Assembly: GCF_019649055.1 (NCBI RefSeq) | Contig: NW_026570503.1 | Span: 1-64,000, forward strand | DNA: 64,000 nt | From: Paramacrobiotus metropolitanus | Taxonomy: Eukaryota > Tardigrada > Eutardigrada > Parachela > Macrobiotidae | Reading direction: 5' to 3' | Shown here: piece after piece, positions 23,201 through 32,718 of the stretch | Numbering within the stretch: position 1 is the first letter of the stretch | How the letters are laid out: each line of letters starts with the position of its first letter | The notes under the pieces: generated by a model | Told to the model about the DNA's origin: nothing | Databases searched by the model: none | What the model saw: only the letters and a program-made list of their open reading frames with translations | Translations under genes and position numbers: made by a program

Positions 23201-26200
23201 GAATACGAACACTTGTTCCTGGCGCATTTCCTAACGAAAACCATCAAGCGATATCTCAAACGAAAGACAAAAAAATTCCAAGAATTTCGATACCTAACGG
23301 GTCATTCTTTATAAGGTCTAAGAGAAAATCGAGCCATTTTAGTTTGCCGTAGACAAAGCACACGATTTCTGTGTGAAAACTGAAACCAAACCGCGGATGC
23401 AAATCCTATGCTATATCTACGAGAAACTTTAGATGCCTCGATTATCTCTTAGATCTTATAAAAAACCACTTGTTTGGTATCAAAATTTTTGAAATTTAAT
23501 CCTCATTCGTTTGAGACCTTTGATGCTTCGGACTTCCTGCCGGCTTCCAGCAGAAAGATGTTGCGGCTTCCACTATGACACTAAGGCGAACATTCAGAAT
23601 GCGTCCGCGTTGCTGAATGAAGGACCTTCACTACCTTTAAGACTGGAAAATTAACGTAGATGGAGCACGGTTTATTGATTGATTAGGTAAACACTTTGAC
23701 CCGTGAACATTTCACGAGCACGAATAAAGATAAAATTACGTTTTGCAGGAAGGTGGCAGGCCTCTGTGAATTTTCTTCGTAACGAAACTGGAAAATTGTT
23801 TTTACGATCCATGATTTTGCTTTTATCTGAACAGATTCGGAGATTTACAGATTTGGAGTTAACGAAGATGTCTTATTCAGAAAAGACTTTTCAAAATAAA
23901 GAACGGAAAACGAAATGTCTGACTGCCTTACGGGCAGTAGGAATGACGTCGAAACCGGAAAATGCAACGAGAATTAAGACTAAACTTCGCGACGGCCTTC
24001 TGCAGCCGCGACCAGCTCGAGATAGAACTCAGTACAGTAACTACAATGGAAGGCGTGGAAGCTGCGGCAGCCACGACATTGCGCTAGCGCACACTGCCGG
24101 CTACACGAACTCAGGAAATGATTTATACTACGCCCGACCTCCCTAGAGTTTTCATATCTCGCTAACCAGAAAATTTCGAAAAGAACTGAAAGCACCATTT
24201 GGTAGATCGTGGTCGAGAACTGCCTCACAGGAATTTTTTTTAAAGCGTCCGTTCAGAAGCGTGCCGGCTCGATGCCGCAAACGATCTAACTCCCTTTCAA
24301 GGTGGCCTTGAAACCGTGAACAATTTTGCTTAGATACAATTCTTGAAACAAATTTTTTTTAAAAAGCTCGTTCACGTGTAAAATAGGATGCACTTGGTCA
24401 TGTGGACGCATGTGGAATTTAAATGTATCTCCATTTATTATACGTAATTATCTCTCCGTTACTCATAGTAGAATGTGGATCGAAAAGGGCCATGCTATTT
24501 TGCCACAGTATCTTCATCCTAACATTAAAAAGTATAAAGTGACCAAGTTTGCTCTGTGCTTATTCGCACGACTAAGGTTGTTATTGGCACGACCAAAGAA
24601 TGCAGGGCGCCGGCTCGCAAACTCCTTACCTTCACAATACTCCATTATAATACAGTCGCCACCAGTATTCGGCTCGGGTTGTACTCCAAAATAGCGTACT
24701 ATGTTAGGATGATTGAGCCTGATAAGCGATCTCAGATGTGAGCCCGGAGATTTAAAAGCTGTCGAGTCATCGAGGGAATTGATCAGTCTTTTTACTGCTA
24801 CGTTTTTCGGAAAGGCACCATCCAGGCGTTCGGCATAAAAATACCTCTGAGAATCCCCAATTGCTCGAATGAAACTAAGCGGAATAGTTTTGGGCATATT
24901 TCTGATGAAAGGGTGTGTTTTCAGGAGGTATTCGCAAGTTGGCCGTTTCATGGACCGGAGAAAACATTGGTCAACTAAACTGAGGGCATTCTTGTCAGTT
25001 AAACTTCCGGTGTCAGGCATGGCGCGTGCGTCTGCCAATCTGCGTAAATTATTTAGAAATTCGTCGAAAGAGTTTTCGGGCTTGAAGTCGAACGGTTCTT
25101 GGTCTTCACCTTTTTTGCTGTTCCATTTCGGTTGAGCACCTTCAAGCATTTCGATTACGGTACAACCCAAGCTGAAAACATCTGTTGCTGTTCCAACTTT
25201 GCTGGATGAAGTGCTTGCAAGTTGTTGCATTTCTGTCGAAGCAAATCGAGAAGACCCCTCCGGGACATCAACCAAATTGCGCAAGCTCGGATCAAGATAG
25301 GAGGCCTTTTCAAAGTGAGCAAGTTTTAAGACGTGTTCTTGGGAATCGGTATTTTGACTTCGACGCCCCACAAGGATATTCGCACAACGTATATCTTTGT
25401 GAATAATACTGCGATCATGCAAAAATAGCAGTCCATGCAAAATCTGTTTCGTAAAATTTGAAACAAGCGTGGTGTCAAAATCGTCGGACTCTGTTAATGC
25501 CGACAGTGGCTGCAGGTGACCTAAAGACACAATTGCATTATTATGACAAGGGCTAAGAATGCTTGTGTACATGCAACTGGCGCTAACGATTTGTCTGAAT
25601 GCAACTATGCAAGTAGTCGTTGTAGCAGGTGACCTAGTGGTCGCTTAGAACGGTGTAATTTAAAAATAAAATAATTATGTACCTTCGCTTTCTGTGAATA
25701 CAAAAAAGTCAAATGGTTCCCGAAGTACTACAAGGTGTTTGACGATATTTTCCAACTTCGCCTCTGGGTCTTTCGTTAATGTATTAAAAACCATTTCCTT
25801 GTTATCAAACAGCGATTTCCTTCCGGTGTCCCGGTCGTATACTGAAATAATGGAAACTGAACCAGGAGTTTGATCGTCTGCAAATCGGCCCGGAAGGAGA
25901 ATCTTTTTTTCCAACACTCTTTGCCCACCGGAATCTGAATCTTTAACCAAGTGTAATACCGTCTGATCCACACTTATCGCGATTTTGAAAACTTCTTCGC
26001 TTTCGACCTCTCTTAAAATATTTTCATCTGGCTTTAATTCGTATCGCCTGATTCGGAAACGCTGCTCTTCAGAGCTCCGTTTAACTGGGATGACATAGTA
26101 CGGTTTAACTTCATCGGACGTCTTTTCACATTCGAGATTTGACGAGGATTTAGGAGGTTCATTACCATCTGAAACCAAGGAATCCCGGTTGTAGTAACGT

Positions 26201-29200
26201 GCATGATGTAGTTGCTCAGGCTCTGTAGGATATTCGCCGCCGCTGCTGCTACTGCTGTTCGTTGGATTTGCCATTTCTGTGACTGTGAGCACCGTAGTGC
26301 TTTCGGCGGACGCAAACGGACGGTTGTGAGAGGGTATATCACTTGGAGTTACAAGTTTCACGCGATCAGTATCAATTTTGCTGGCGGGCTGCTCAATCAG
26401 CATCAGGAGGTCTCCAGCGGATAATCTAGTATGAGGAAGTGCACTCAAGCACCCATCCAGTAAACTGGTAAACCCCGTACTCATGGTTAATAACTGGCAA
26501 TGACCAAGGCTCCCATTCACACAGGTATTGTGACAACAAGTGTGCCCAGTCGGGAACATCGGTTTGTATCCATTTTCAAAATATCTGTGCATATCTTGCA
26601 ACGTTATTGTCGAGGGTTTTAAAAGCAAAACATCATTTTGACTCCCTTTTGTATAAAATGGAGGACGGCCATTTTGAAGCATTTGTATTAGCACGCACCC
26701 AAAGCTGAAAATATCTGTTTTCCGTCCAACACGTGGTTGCGCCCGCTGCGGTAGTGATGATAAAGCCGCCATTTCCGGAGATACAAATGGTATCGTGCCG
26801 GTTGCTGATTCCACTGATTTCGGCGGTGTGTCGACCCCGGTAAAATGCTTAATCGTGGTCAGCCCTGTAATCTTCAACAGTTTATCTTTAGATATAATGA
26901 TGTTAGCGCCTCGGATGTCACCGTGAATTATGCAGTTTGTGTGCAAAAACTCCAAGCCTTTCAGAATTTGTCTGGAGTACGAAGTAATATCGGTTGCAGT
27001 GCCTTGATTCGCGTCCAGCATCTCTTTGTACATATGGTAGTCCAGAGGAAAACCTGCGTCAAACAAACGGTTATATGACTATTTCTTGTAGATCTGGATG
27101 CGTGCAGCAAAAAAGCAACCATCAAGATTGGCGTATACAATGGACGCCAAAATTGTCTTACACTTACGTAATCACAAAACTCGCGCAACCAAGCAGTTTT
27201 CTGTACTCAAACAGCCAAATTTTTGACTGGTCATCCGCCTGCTGACATTTACACTTGCACCTTGCGCATTTCCCAACGAAAACCATCGACTGATATCTCA
27301 AACGAATGAGGATTAAATTTCAAAAATTTTGATACCAAACAAGTTGTTTTTCTATAAGATCTAAGAGATAATCGAGGCATCTAAAGTTTCTCGTAGACAT
27401 AGCATAGGATTTGCATCCGCGATTTGGTTTCAATTTTCACACAGAAATCGTGTGCTTTGTCTACGGCAAACTAAAATGGCTCGATTTTCTCTTAGACCTT
27501 ATAAAGAATGACCCGTTAGGTATCGGAATTCTTGAAATTTTTTTGTCTTTCGTTTGAGATATCGCTTGATGGTTTTCGTTAGGAAATGCGCCAGGAACAA
27601 GAGTTCGTATTCTTGCACGTTTTCTGTTATTGGTCATTTGGCCTTGCCATTTATTTTTATTGGTCATTCGGTCCCGGACCGAATGTAAGACAATTTTGGC
27701 TTCCATTGTATAACAACTACATACAAAGTACTATAAGCCGGCAACGTCAAAAGGATGTATCGATTCATTATGCCGTGAAAATAAGTACGAGTACTTGTAC
27801 ATTAGAAACGATGCAGCTGATAAGACGGGCAGGTGGCCAGTTTCCAATAAGAAATATATTACAATTCTTGCCACAATAGTTTATGGGAAATAAAAATTAA
27901 GGTAAATTTAAAAAGAACCGAAGTATTTTTCGTTTGGTCCTTTTGGATAGGATTGATGTTTTCTAAACCGATAGCCACTGTATGTATATTGTCACGCTTT
28001 ATAACAAGCAAGATTAATAAGCAAGCATGTTTTTAAAGTTTTTAAACTCATCACCTTACTCGAACAAGGATTCGGTTTAACTTCTTTGTAATTTATCGTT
28101 AATATTTATGTAAGTACATTTAAGTTTTAACTGTTGCGCACAAGAACGATCACCCAGCAGTGAATGAATGGTTCGTTCATTTCTCAAGATTGCTGTGAAA
28201 CGGGTGCCCGCCCTGGTTAACAGTGACGTATGAACAGATATCCCCGGCCGCAGATATCCACAGCCGGTGCTTTCGCGCGCTTTACTGCGAAAATAAGATG
28301 GTTTTTTTTAGAATTATTATTGGCGCATTCGTGGACTGTCACTCTTCTATGGACACATTAGTGTATAACATGTTTACGTCTTATGTAAACGTAAACTTTA
28401 TGTTTGGTTTCGAAAAATGGAAATCTCAGATTCTGTCGAAACTTTCGATAAAAATCTTGGCCAGTTGCGCAGTACATTAGTGGAAGCCAACAGAGTTTAC
28501 TGTATCTGTACTGTATGTGTTTTGGTCGTACGAGTACATTCACTACATTGCCGACGATTTGCCGTGTACTTCACCAGTGCTGTAATTGAATGAAGGATGA
28601 GACAGCAGGGTGGGGATCCGACTATGTCGCGCTATGAGCTCATAGGAATGACTTGGACAAAGATGAAAAAAAGTAGAAGATAATAACAGCCGAAATTTTA
28701 AAAAAGCTGCAATAATAACAGTCACAGTATTACTGTACTTGAACGCGCCCTAAGAAACAGCAAAGCAGTGGCATACGGGAACAATAAACAGTATGTACTG
28801 TGATCTGTGAACGAGTATCACTACTGCGACCTGTGCTTTTCCTTGGCAATATGTAACCGATACACAACCGTTTGCACTAAACATATGCGCCGGAAGTTTA
28901 GCTGTCATACATGTATACATTACCGGTGCAGGCGGTGCTGCTCGCAAATTAGGTTAAACGGATCTAATTATCCGATCCCTTCGGAAATGAACAGCAGAAA
29001 AATGGTTCCGCAAGCAAAAAAACACAAAGAAATCAATAAACCGTTTAGTATTCTTTACTAGTTTGTAACAACTCAACACTGCATATGCTATGTTCATTTG
29101 TCAGGAGTATAAATAGCGTATCAGGAATCACAGTGATCCCAGCTAGGGAGGCGTCCGTTAACCCCCAGCAGCGACCCCATATGTCCAGAATGACTGCCAC

Positions 29201-30102
29201 TCCCACTGAGCACTGGTCCTATCTGGTCTGTACATTAAACAGACGTCTGCAACGAAAAATTTGGGATCCGGAGGTGTGCGCTATACGTACTTTGTAGATT
29301 TTACTGTATTAATCTTCAAAAGGACCGGAAATCATTCTAAATCATAATAATTAAAGAAGAACCAAAAGACTCCCCCACTGTTCAGACAAACACGCTGGTT
29401 AAAAAAGTGAACTGAACAATATACTCAGAAACGTAAGCCGAAATTATGCTGCGTTTTTCTGTTTATTTTGTCGTAGCAGATTCGGTACGGTTACAGTAAT
29501 TTTTGGCCGTGGAATGTGGATCATGAATTATGTTATTGTATTACCATGGTAGACAATTCTGGCGGCCCGGCTGTTTTAATCTATGACGTGAGAAGCTCTG
29601 AAAATATTTATAAACTTATGGTTATTATTTGTAAGCTTGTTTATCAGCTTCTTTATAAGGTTAGTATTCATAAGCGCGAGTGAGCGTAAACGGTTAATAA
29701 TTTACCTTCGCATTCTTCTGTCAATATGTAGCACATTCTGGATACTCCGGGTTTGGGAAAGGTGTAATCGATGCCATAGTAACGCTGCACGTGAATACTG
29801 CTCTTGCCTTGAACAGAGATATTTATTAATGGTAGAAGCCTTCGCCGCAGTTGTTCCATTTCCGTCTTTGAATCTGCACGTTTGGCTGATTTCACTAACA
29901 GCTCATAAGTGGCGGATCCCGGAGATAACTGATTCAAATGATTAAATCCATTATTTTCAAAAGTGTTGCTGTTAGATAGCTGCAAGAAGCCTGTTTTCTG
30001 CGTTCCGGCAACGCACTCCTCAAGCACAACCTGGTAAACCAAGAACCCGTTCGAAGATTTCTCCCGAAAATTTTTAGCAAATATGTAACCTGTAGCCATG
30101 GC
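19558..30102 (-). CDS. Polykinase: tandem array of five degenerate protein-kinase domains
   Basis: I read one minus-strand gene with exons 30102-29706, 27053-25683, 25520-24630, 22526-20315 and 20207-19558 (about 1,840 residues). The internal exons each start with the C-lobe of one kinase-like domain and end with the N-lobe of the next. All four joins are phase-1 introns at the hinge (ECE-G, TESE-G, EYCE-G, TESE-D). The catalytic-loop versions in order are IIHGDIRGAN, IIHKDIRCAN, IAHGYIDGTN, LHGGIFPQSL and IVHKDIRCSN. The DFG positions are GLT, AHF, DLD, none visible, and CHF. APE-like ends and D(I/V)(F/W)S(L/F/V)GC helix-F motifs remain. The chain therefore looks like a scaffold or pseudokinase protein rather than an enzyme. 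Exon 4 needs a frame change at about 21780-21850 (see its entry). An acceptor before 30102 may mean more 5' exons. Confidence 0.75.
20315..22526 (-). CDS. Polykinase exon(s) 4: C-lobe of domain C, pseudokinase D and N-lobe of domain E
   Basis: The acceptor ctttttag starts 22526 and yields EG-GNLHHAAQFK, then ILHGLEYLHNKNIAHGYIDG. The HRD aspartate is replaced by tyrosine. ITDLDL, RFMSPEM, KIDIWSVGC and FIQRCFEQHPVLRPS follow. The reading then passes from the frame ending at 21724 to the frame open from 21815. This happens either by a single frame change at about 21780-21850 or by a roughly 97-nt phase-1 intron (donor ttgg|gtagcg, acceptor gcgcag). The intron would remove HFLSEWIHQCFEQNSADR, which looks like a duplicated C-lobe end. 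Domain D is barely recognisable (LHGGIFPQSL, YIPPEG, KTDSWALGC, LEQLRAHPFL). Domain E's N-lobe ends FTESEG at donor 20315. Confidence 0.7.
22527..24629 (-). other. Polykinase intron 3 (2.1 kb) with repeat copies
   Basis: Phase-1 hinge intron between exons 3 and 4. It contains one copy of the inverted-repeat element (about 23165-23515) and, at about 22725-22850, a short plus-strand coding-like fragment related to one at 46.37-46.48 kb. A 147-codon plus-strand frame at 23703-24146 has no motifs and I do not call it. Confidence 0.6.
23165..23515. repeat. MITE-like element copy (inverted relative to 27.29-27.65 kb)
   Basis: This stretch is the reverse complement of about 27289-27648 with few differences. 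Shared words include tctaagagaaaatcgagc, gacaaagcacacgatttct and ttagatgcctcgattatctc. The copy ends abruptly near 23515 and lacks the outermost part of one terminal repeat. Together the two copies form a 350-bp inverted pair about 3.7 kb apart, flanking polykinase exons 2 and 3. Confidence 0.8.
24630..25520 (-). CDS. Polykinase exon 3: C-lobe of domain B plus N-lobe of domain C
   Basis: The acceptor is tgtctttag, phase 1. Domain B reads LVSNFTKQILHGLLFLHDRS, then IIHKDIRCANILV, KLAHFEKAS where DFG should be, RFASTEM, and GTATDVFSLGCTVIEML. Domain C's N-lobe is the least degenerate of the array: KNVAVKRL keeps the beta-3 lysine, and LIRLNHPNIVRYFG and IIMEYCEG are textbook. The donor is gaag|gtaagg at 24630. 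Domain B is closely similar to domain E. Confidence 0.78.
25683..27053 (-). CDS. Polykinase exon 2: C-lobe of domain A plus N-lobe of domain B
   Basis: The acceptor is tttgacgcag. The phase-1 join gives EG-FPLDYHMYKEML, a normal alpha-D. Domain A then shows ILKGLEFLHTNCIIHGDIRG (catalytic Asp present), ITGLTTI in place of DFG, FVSPEM, and GRKTDIFSFGCVLIQML. A linker rich in Ser, Thr and Pro follows (about 26100-26400). Domain B's N-lobe starts near RFRIRRYELKPDE, with FKIAISVD at beta-3 (no clear VAIK lysine), KEMVFNTLTK for alpha-C, ENIVKHL, and FVFTESEG at the hinge. The donor is cgaag|gtacat at 25683. Confidence 0.75.
27264..27591. repeat. Foldback MITE with ~115-bp terminal inverted repeats
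   Basis: The left end reads gcgcatttcccaacgaaaac and the right end is its complement, gttttcgttaggaaatgcgc. The arms continue to match inward for about 115 bp through a tctcaaacga block, a gatacc block and a tctaagaga block. It has no coding capacity. It sits in intron 1 of the polykinase gene, and homology with the 23.2-kb copy extends about 57 bp beyond the right end. Confidence 0.8.
27592..29705 (-). other. Remainder of polykinase intron 1
   Basis: AT-rich intron sequence between exon 1 and exon 2. I see no exon-like frame with splice sites or kinase motifs, and no other gene. Confidence 0.5.
29706..30102 (-). CDS. Polykinase exon 1: N-lobe of domain A
   Basis: ATG at 30099 is preceded by 'tttccagcc', so the exon may start just upstream and the ATG may be internal. 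The frame runs 131 codons: a beta-rich start GYIFAKNF, a beta-3-like LLVKSAK, an alpha-C-like EMEQLRRRLLPL, then HVQRYYGI and ILTEECE at the hinge. The donor is gaag|gtaaat at 29706/29705, phase 1. No glycine-rich loop is recognisable. Confidence 0.65.
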
Positions 30103-31230
30103 TGGAAAGATAATTCTTCAATTTGAAATAAAAACTAATAAAGCTACGCCATTACAGCTTCATAATTAGAAGAAAAAATCGTTGCAACAAAATTCATGGA
30201 AATTCTGAGCAGTGGCAGTAGTCACTACACTGTTATGGTTTCTTCGCTTGTTGTCGTGGCTTGCTGACAGCCGTGTTCTCGTATGCCGGTCTTGTGCACA
30301 CTCGTTTACTAATATTATTGAGTCACGCGTTTTCTGTATGCACAAGTACAGTTTTTTTATTGAATGCGAGTACAGTCATTTGACAGTGCAAAATTAATCA
30401 CATTCATGTAAGTGTGTACACGTATGGGACCCACACACGAGCTATGAATTTAGCCGCGGGCTCCTAAAATTCCATGCTATCGTACAAGCTCGGCTTGTAC
30501 GTTCATTCCACATCAAGCTTGAAAAAGAATAGAATTAGGGTTCAACAGTTACTTATCCAGCAGCATTTGAGATGTATATCAGTGCATTAGATATTCAAAA
30601 AAATCTACAATTTAAGTTAATTTCTATGCATTTGTGTCCGGTTATTGCCGTAATAAATAAGAAATTTCTGTACTAATAAGTACTTTGTGTACTAATAATA
30701 CTTTCTGTATATATGTATTTCTGTGATTTCTGTATTTCTGTTTATGTATTTCTGTACTAATTTCCGTACTAATAATAATAAATAAGAAATTTTTGTAAAT
30801 TAGCGCAGCAGTAAATTATTGCCGCTTAGCAGTAGCAGTTTAAGTTAACACTTGATTTGGCCGGTGATTGTATCTGTATGTACCTAAGAAACTTATAAGG
30901 CGAACAATGAAACTAGGTACATGAATGCCGTAAGCGAGGCAAATAATTTAACGACGTGAAACATACGGTGTTGCGGATGTACAGCGTTTCTCATAAGACG
31001 CCGGGAACCTTAGTGGACTGAAAGAAATGTATGAATTTATACCAGACGAAGCATTTAAAACTCACACAGCTCGACGTTGCCGGCACTGCAAGCTGTACAT
31101 AAACCGTAATCAGTCCTGTTAGCTGTGTATGAGTTTCAGAACTCTAAAATTTTCCCGCTTCTACAGCACCTTCAATTTAAAATTTTTTCAATTTTTGTGG
31201 AATAATTTGCCGCGCGGATTAGTTTTTGTA
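30103..31230. other. Divergent intergenic region between polykinase (-) and Slo-like channel (+)
   Basis: The presumed 5' ends of the two large genes face away from each other here, so both promoters may lie in this 1.1 kb. A small hairpin (cgtacaag-ctcgg-cttgtacg) occurs at about 30481-30501. A tract of repeated tttctgta and actaata words occurs at about 30660-30800. No clear TATA box or initiator could be assigned. Confidence 0.45.
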
Positions 31231-32718
31231 ATGGAGACACACAGCTCTTCGCTCAACAGATCTTATATGGCAAATTATACCAACAATGAAACGGGGGAAT
31301 CGTGCGCCGAGATAAGGTAAGTCTGCGCAATTTTCCTAATTCTTTATTATAATTCCATGATTATTTACATATCAGGTAAACTGCACAAGTAAAGCAGTAC
31401 TAACAAGTAGACAGCAATGAGTAACCTCTCAGGAAGAATTTCTGATTGGTATATGTAAAAGGATATTTCCACTATTTGTCCAATATTATGCAAATTTGCT
31501 AGGTTAGTCAGGTTAGTCTTTTTTTTGCCACCATCGAACGCAATGAAGCTGCGCTTCCTGTTAGCATGCCGGTTATTGGGAATTAGCATATGCACTATCA
31601 TTTTTCACGCACTAGCATTTCTGCATACTCCCGCTATTTGCCACAAAGCGTTTCAACGCTTGAAGGTTGTATTTATCGCAATAAGATTTTGCCGTTTTTT
31701 TCCATACCAGATAGCAAATTGTTTTACATTTTTTAGCAACACAACGCTTGCTCAGCTACCATGGCTTTACCATTATATGGCCCCAATTTTGGCAGGAGGT
31801 TTGGTGTTGATTGTTTTTTTTGCTGATTTTCTGATTCGGCACTGTTCTGAAATTCAGAAACAGTTAGCAGCGTTTAAGAAGAAACAGTCCTGGTTCGTGA
31901 TTTTTCGTGGGGTTGTTGTGTTCATCGGAAACATGGTGTCTTTGGTCATAAACTTCTTCATCCCGTATTGGTACCACGACAGGTACGCTACTCGTCTGCG
32001 GGCACAGCGGTATCCAAAGCTCTTCGGTGCTTCAAAATTATTGTACAGTGGTGTGATAATAATTCAAAAAGTTATTGCGGTGTAACTTGCAGGAAAGTGA
32101 AAACCGGATGGTACGGCAAGCAGGACGATGAGTACTGGAAAATTACCTTCATGGATCTAATCATAAACAGTTTATTGTTAATCTTGCTGGTTTTAAAGAT
32201 TTTGCAGGTGTTTTTCGTTCCGAGTGCAATTTTGTTGGTTCCCAATAAAACGAGCATTTTGTTTGTTTCACAGAGTGTCACCTGCAGAAAACGTGTCGCC
32301 GGCACATCGTCGTCTTCCCTAAAGTCATGGAGAAAAACATGGGACTCGGTAAAAGCCGAAATGTCGCGATGGCTTCGAAACTGGGAGTTTGTGGTCAATG
32401 CGGTGAACGTCCTCTTGCTTATTTACGAAATCGATTATATTTTCGGTCGAAACAGAATTTCGAACTGGAACTGTTGGAATTTTACATGGCTAAGTGAGTT
32501 TTTCTTTTACTTTGCTGATGCTTGCATTTTTCCATAGAATTACGGAAAACGTTTGTGTACTTTCAGGTCTGCAGTTCTTGCGATTACTATGTATTGTATG
32601 GGCTGGCGACGAGCTGTTGGGTGTATTTACGGGTATTCCAATTGCGTATGCCATCGTCGTCAGGCGTGCAACGCGAATCGTATGTTCCTTTTTCTGTTTT
32701 GCTGCCTGGATACAGCTG
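31231..32718 (+). CDS. Slo-like gene exons 1-5: extracellular N-terminus, S0 to S5
   Basis: ATG at 31231 opens a 28-residue segment with three N-glycosylation sequons (NRS, NYT, NET), fitting the extracellular Slo N-terminus. The phase-2 join at 31316/31737 leads to S0 (YMAPILAGGLVLIVFFADF) and S1 (VIFRGVVVFIGNMVSLVINF). Exon 3 (32093-32207) carries S2 (DEYWKITFMDLIINSLLLIL). Exon 4 (32274-32493) carries S3 (WEFVVNAVNVLLLIYEIDY). The phase-1 join 32493/32567 creates WLSLQFLRLLCIVW, aligned with Slo1 WLGLRFLRALRL (S4). S5 is IVCSFFCFAAWIQL, ending at donor ctg|gttagt. All four introns here are 66-420 nt. Confidence 0.8.

Noticed and set aside
23703-24146. 147-codon plus-strand frame inside polykinase intron 3
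   Set aside because: No recognisable domain, no related copy in the window, and basic-residue-rich composition typical of chance frames; splice sites are not convincing.
25675-27066. A distinct conserved 'FTESEG' C-terminal domain shared by two kinase genes
   Set aside because: The segment is the N-lobe of the next kinase domain cut at the hinge intron, not a separate domain.
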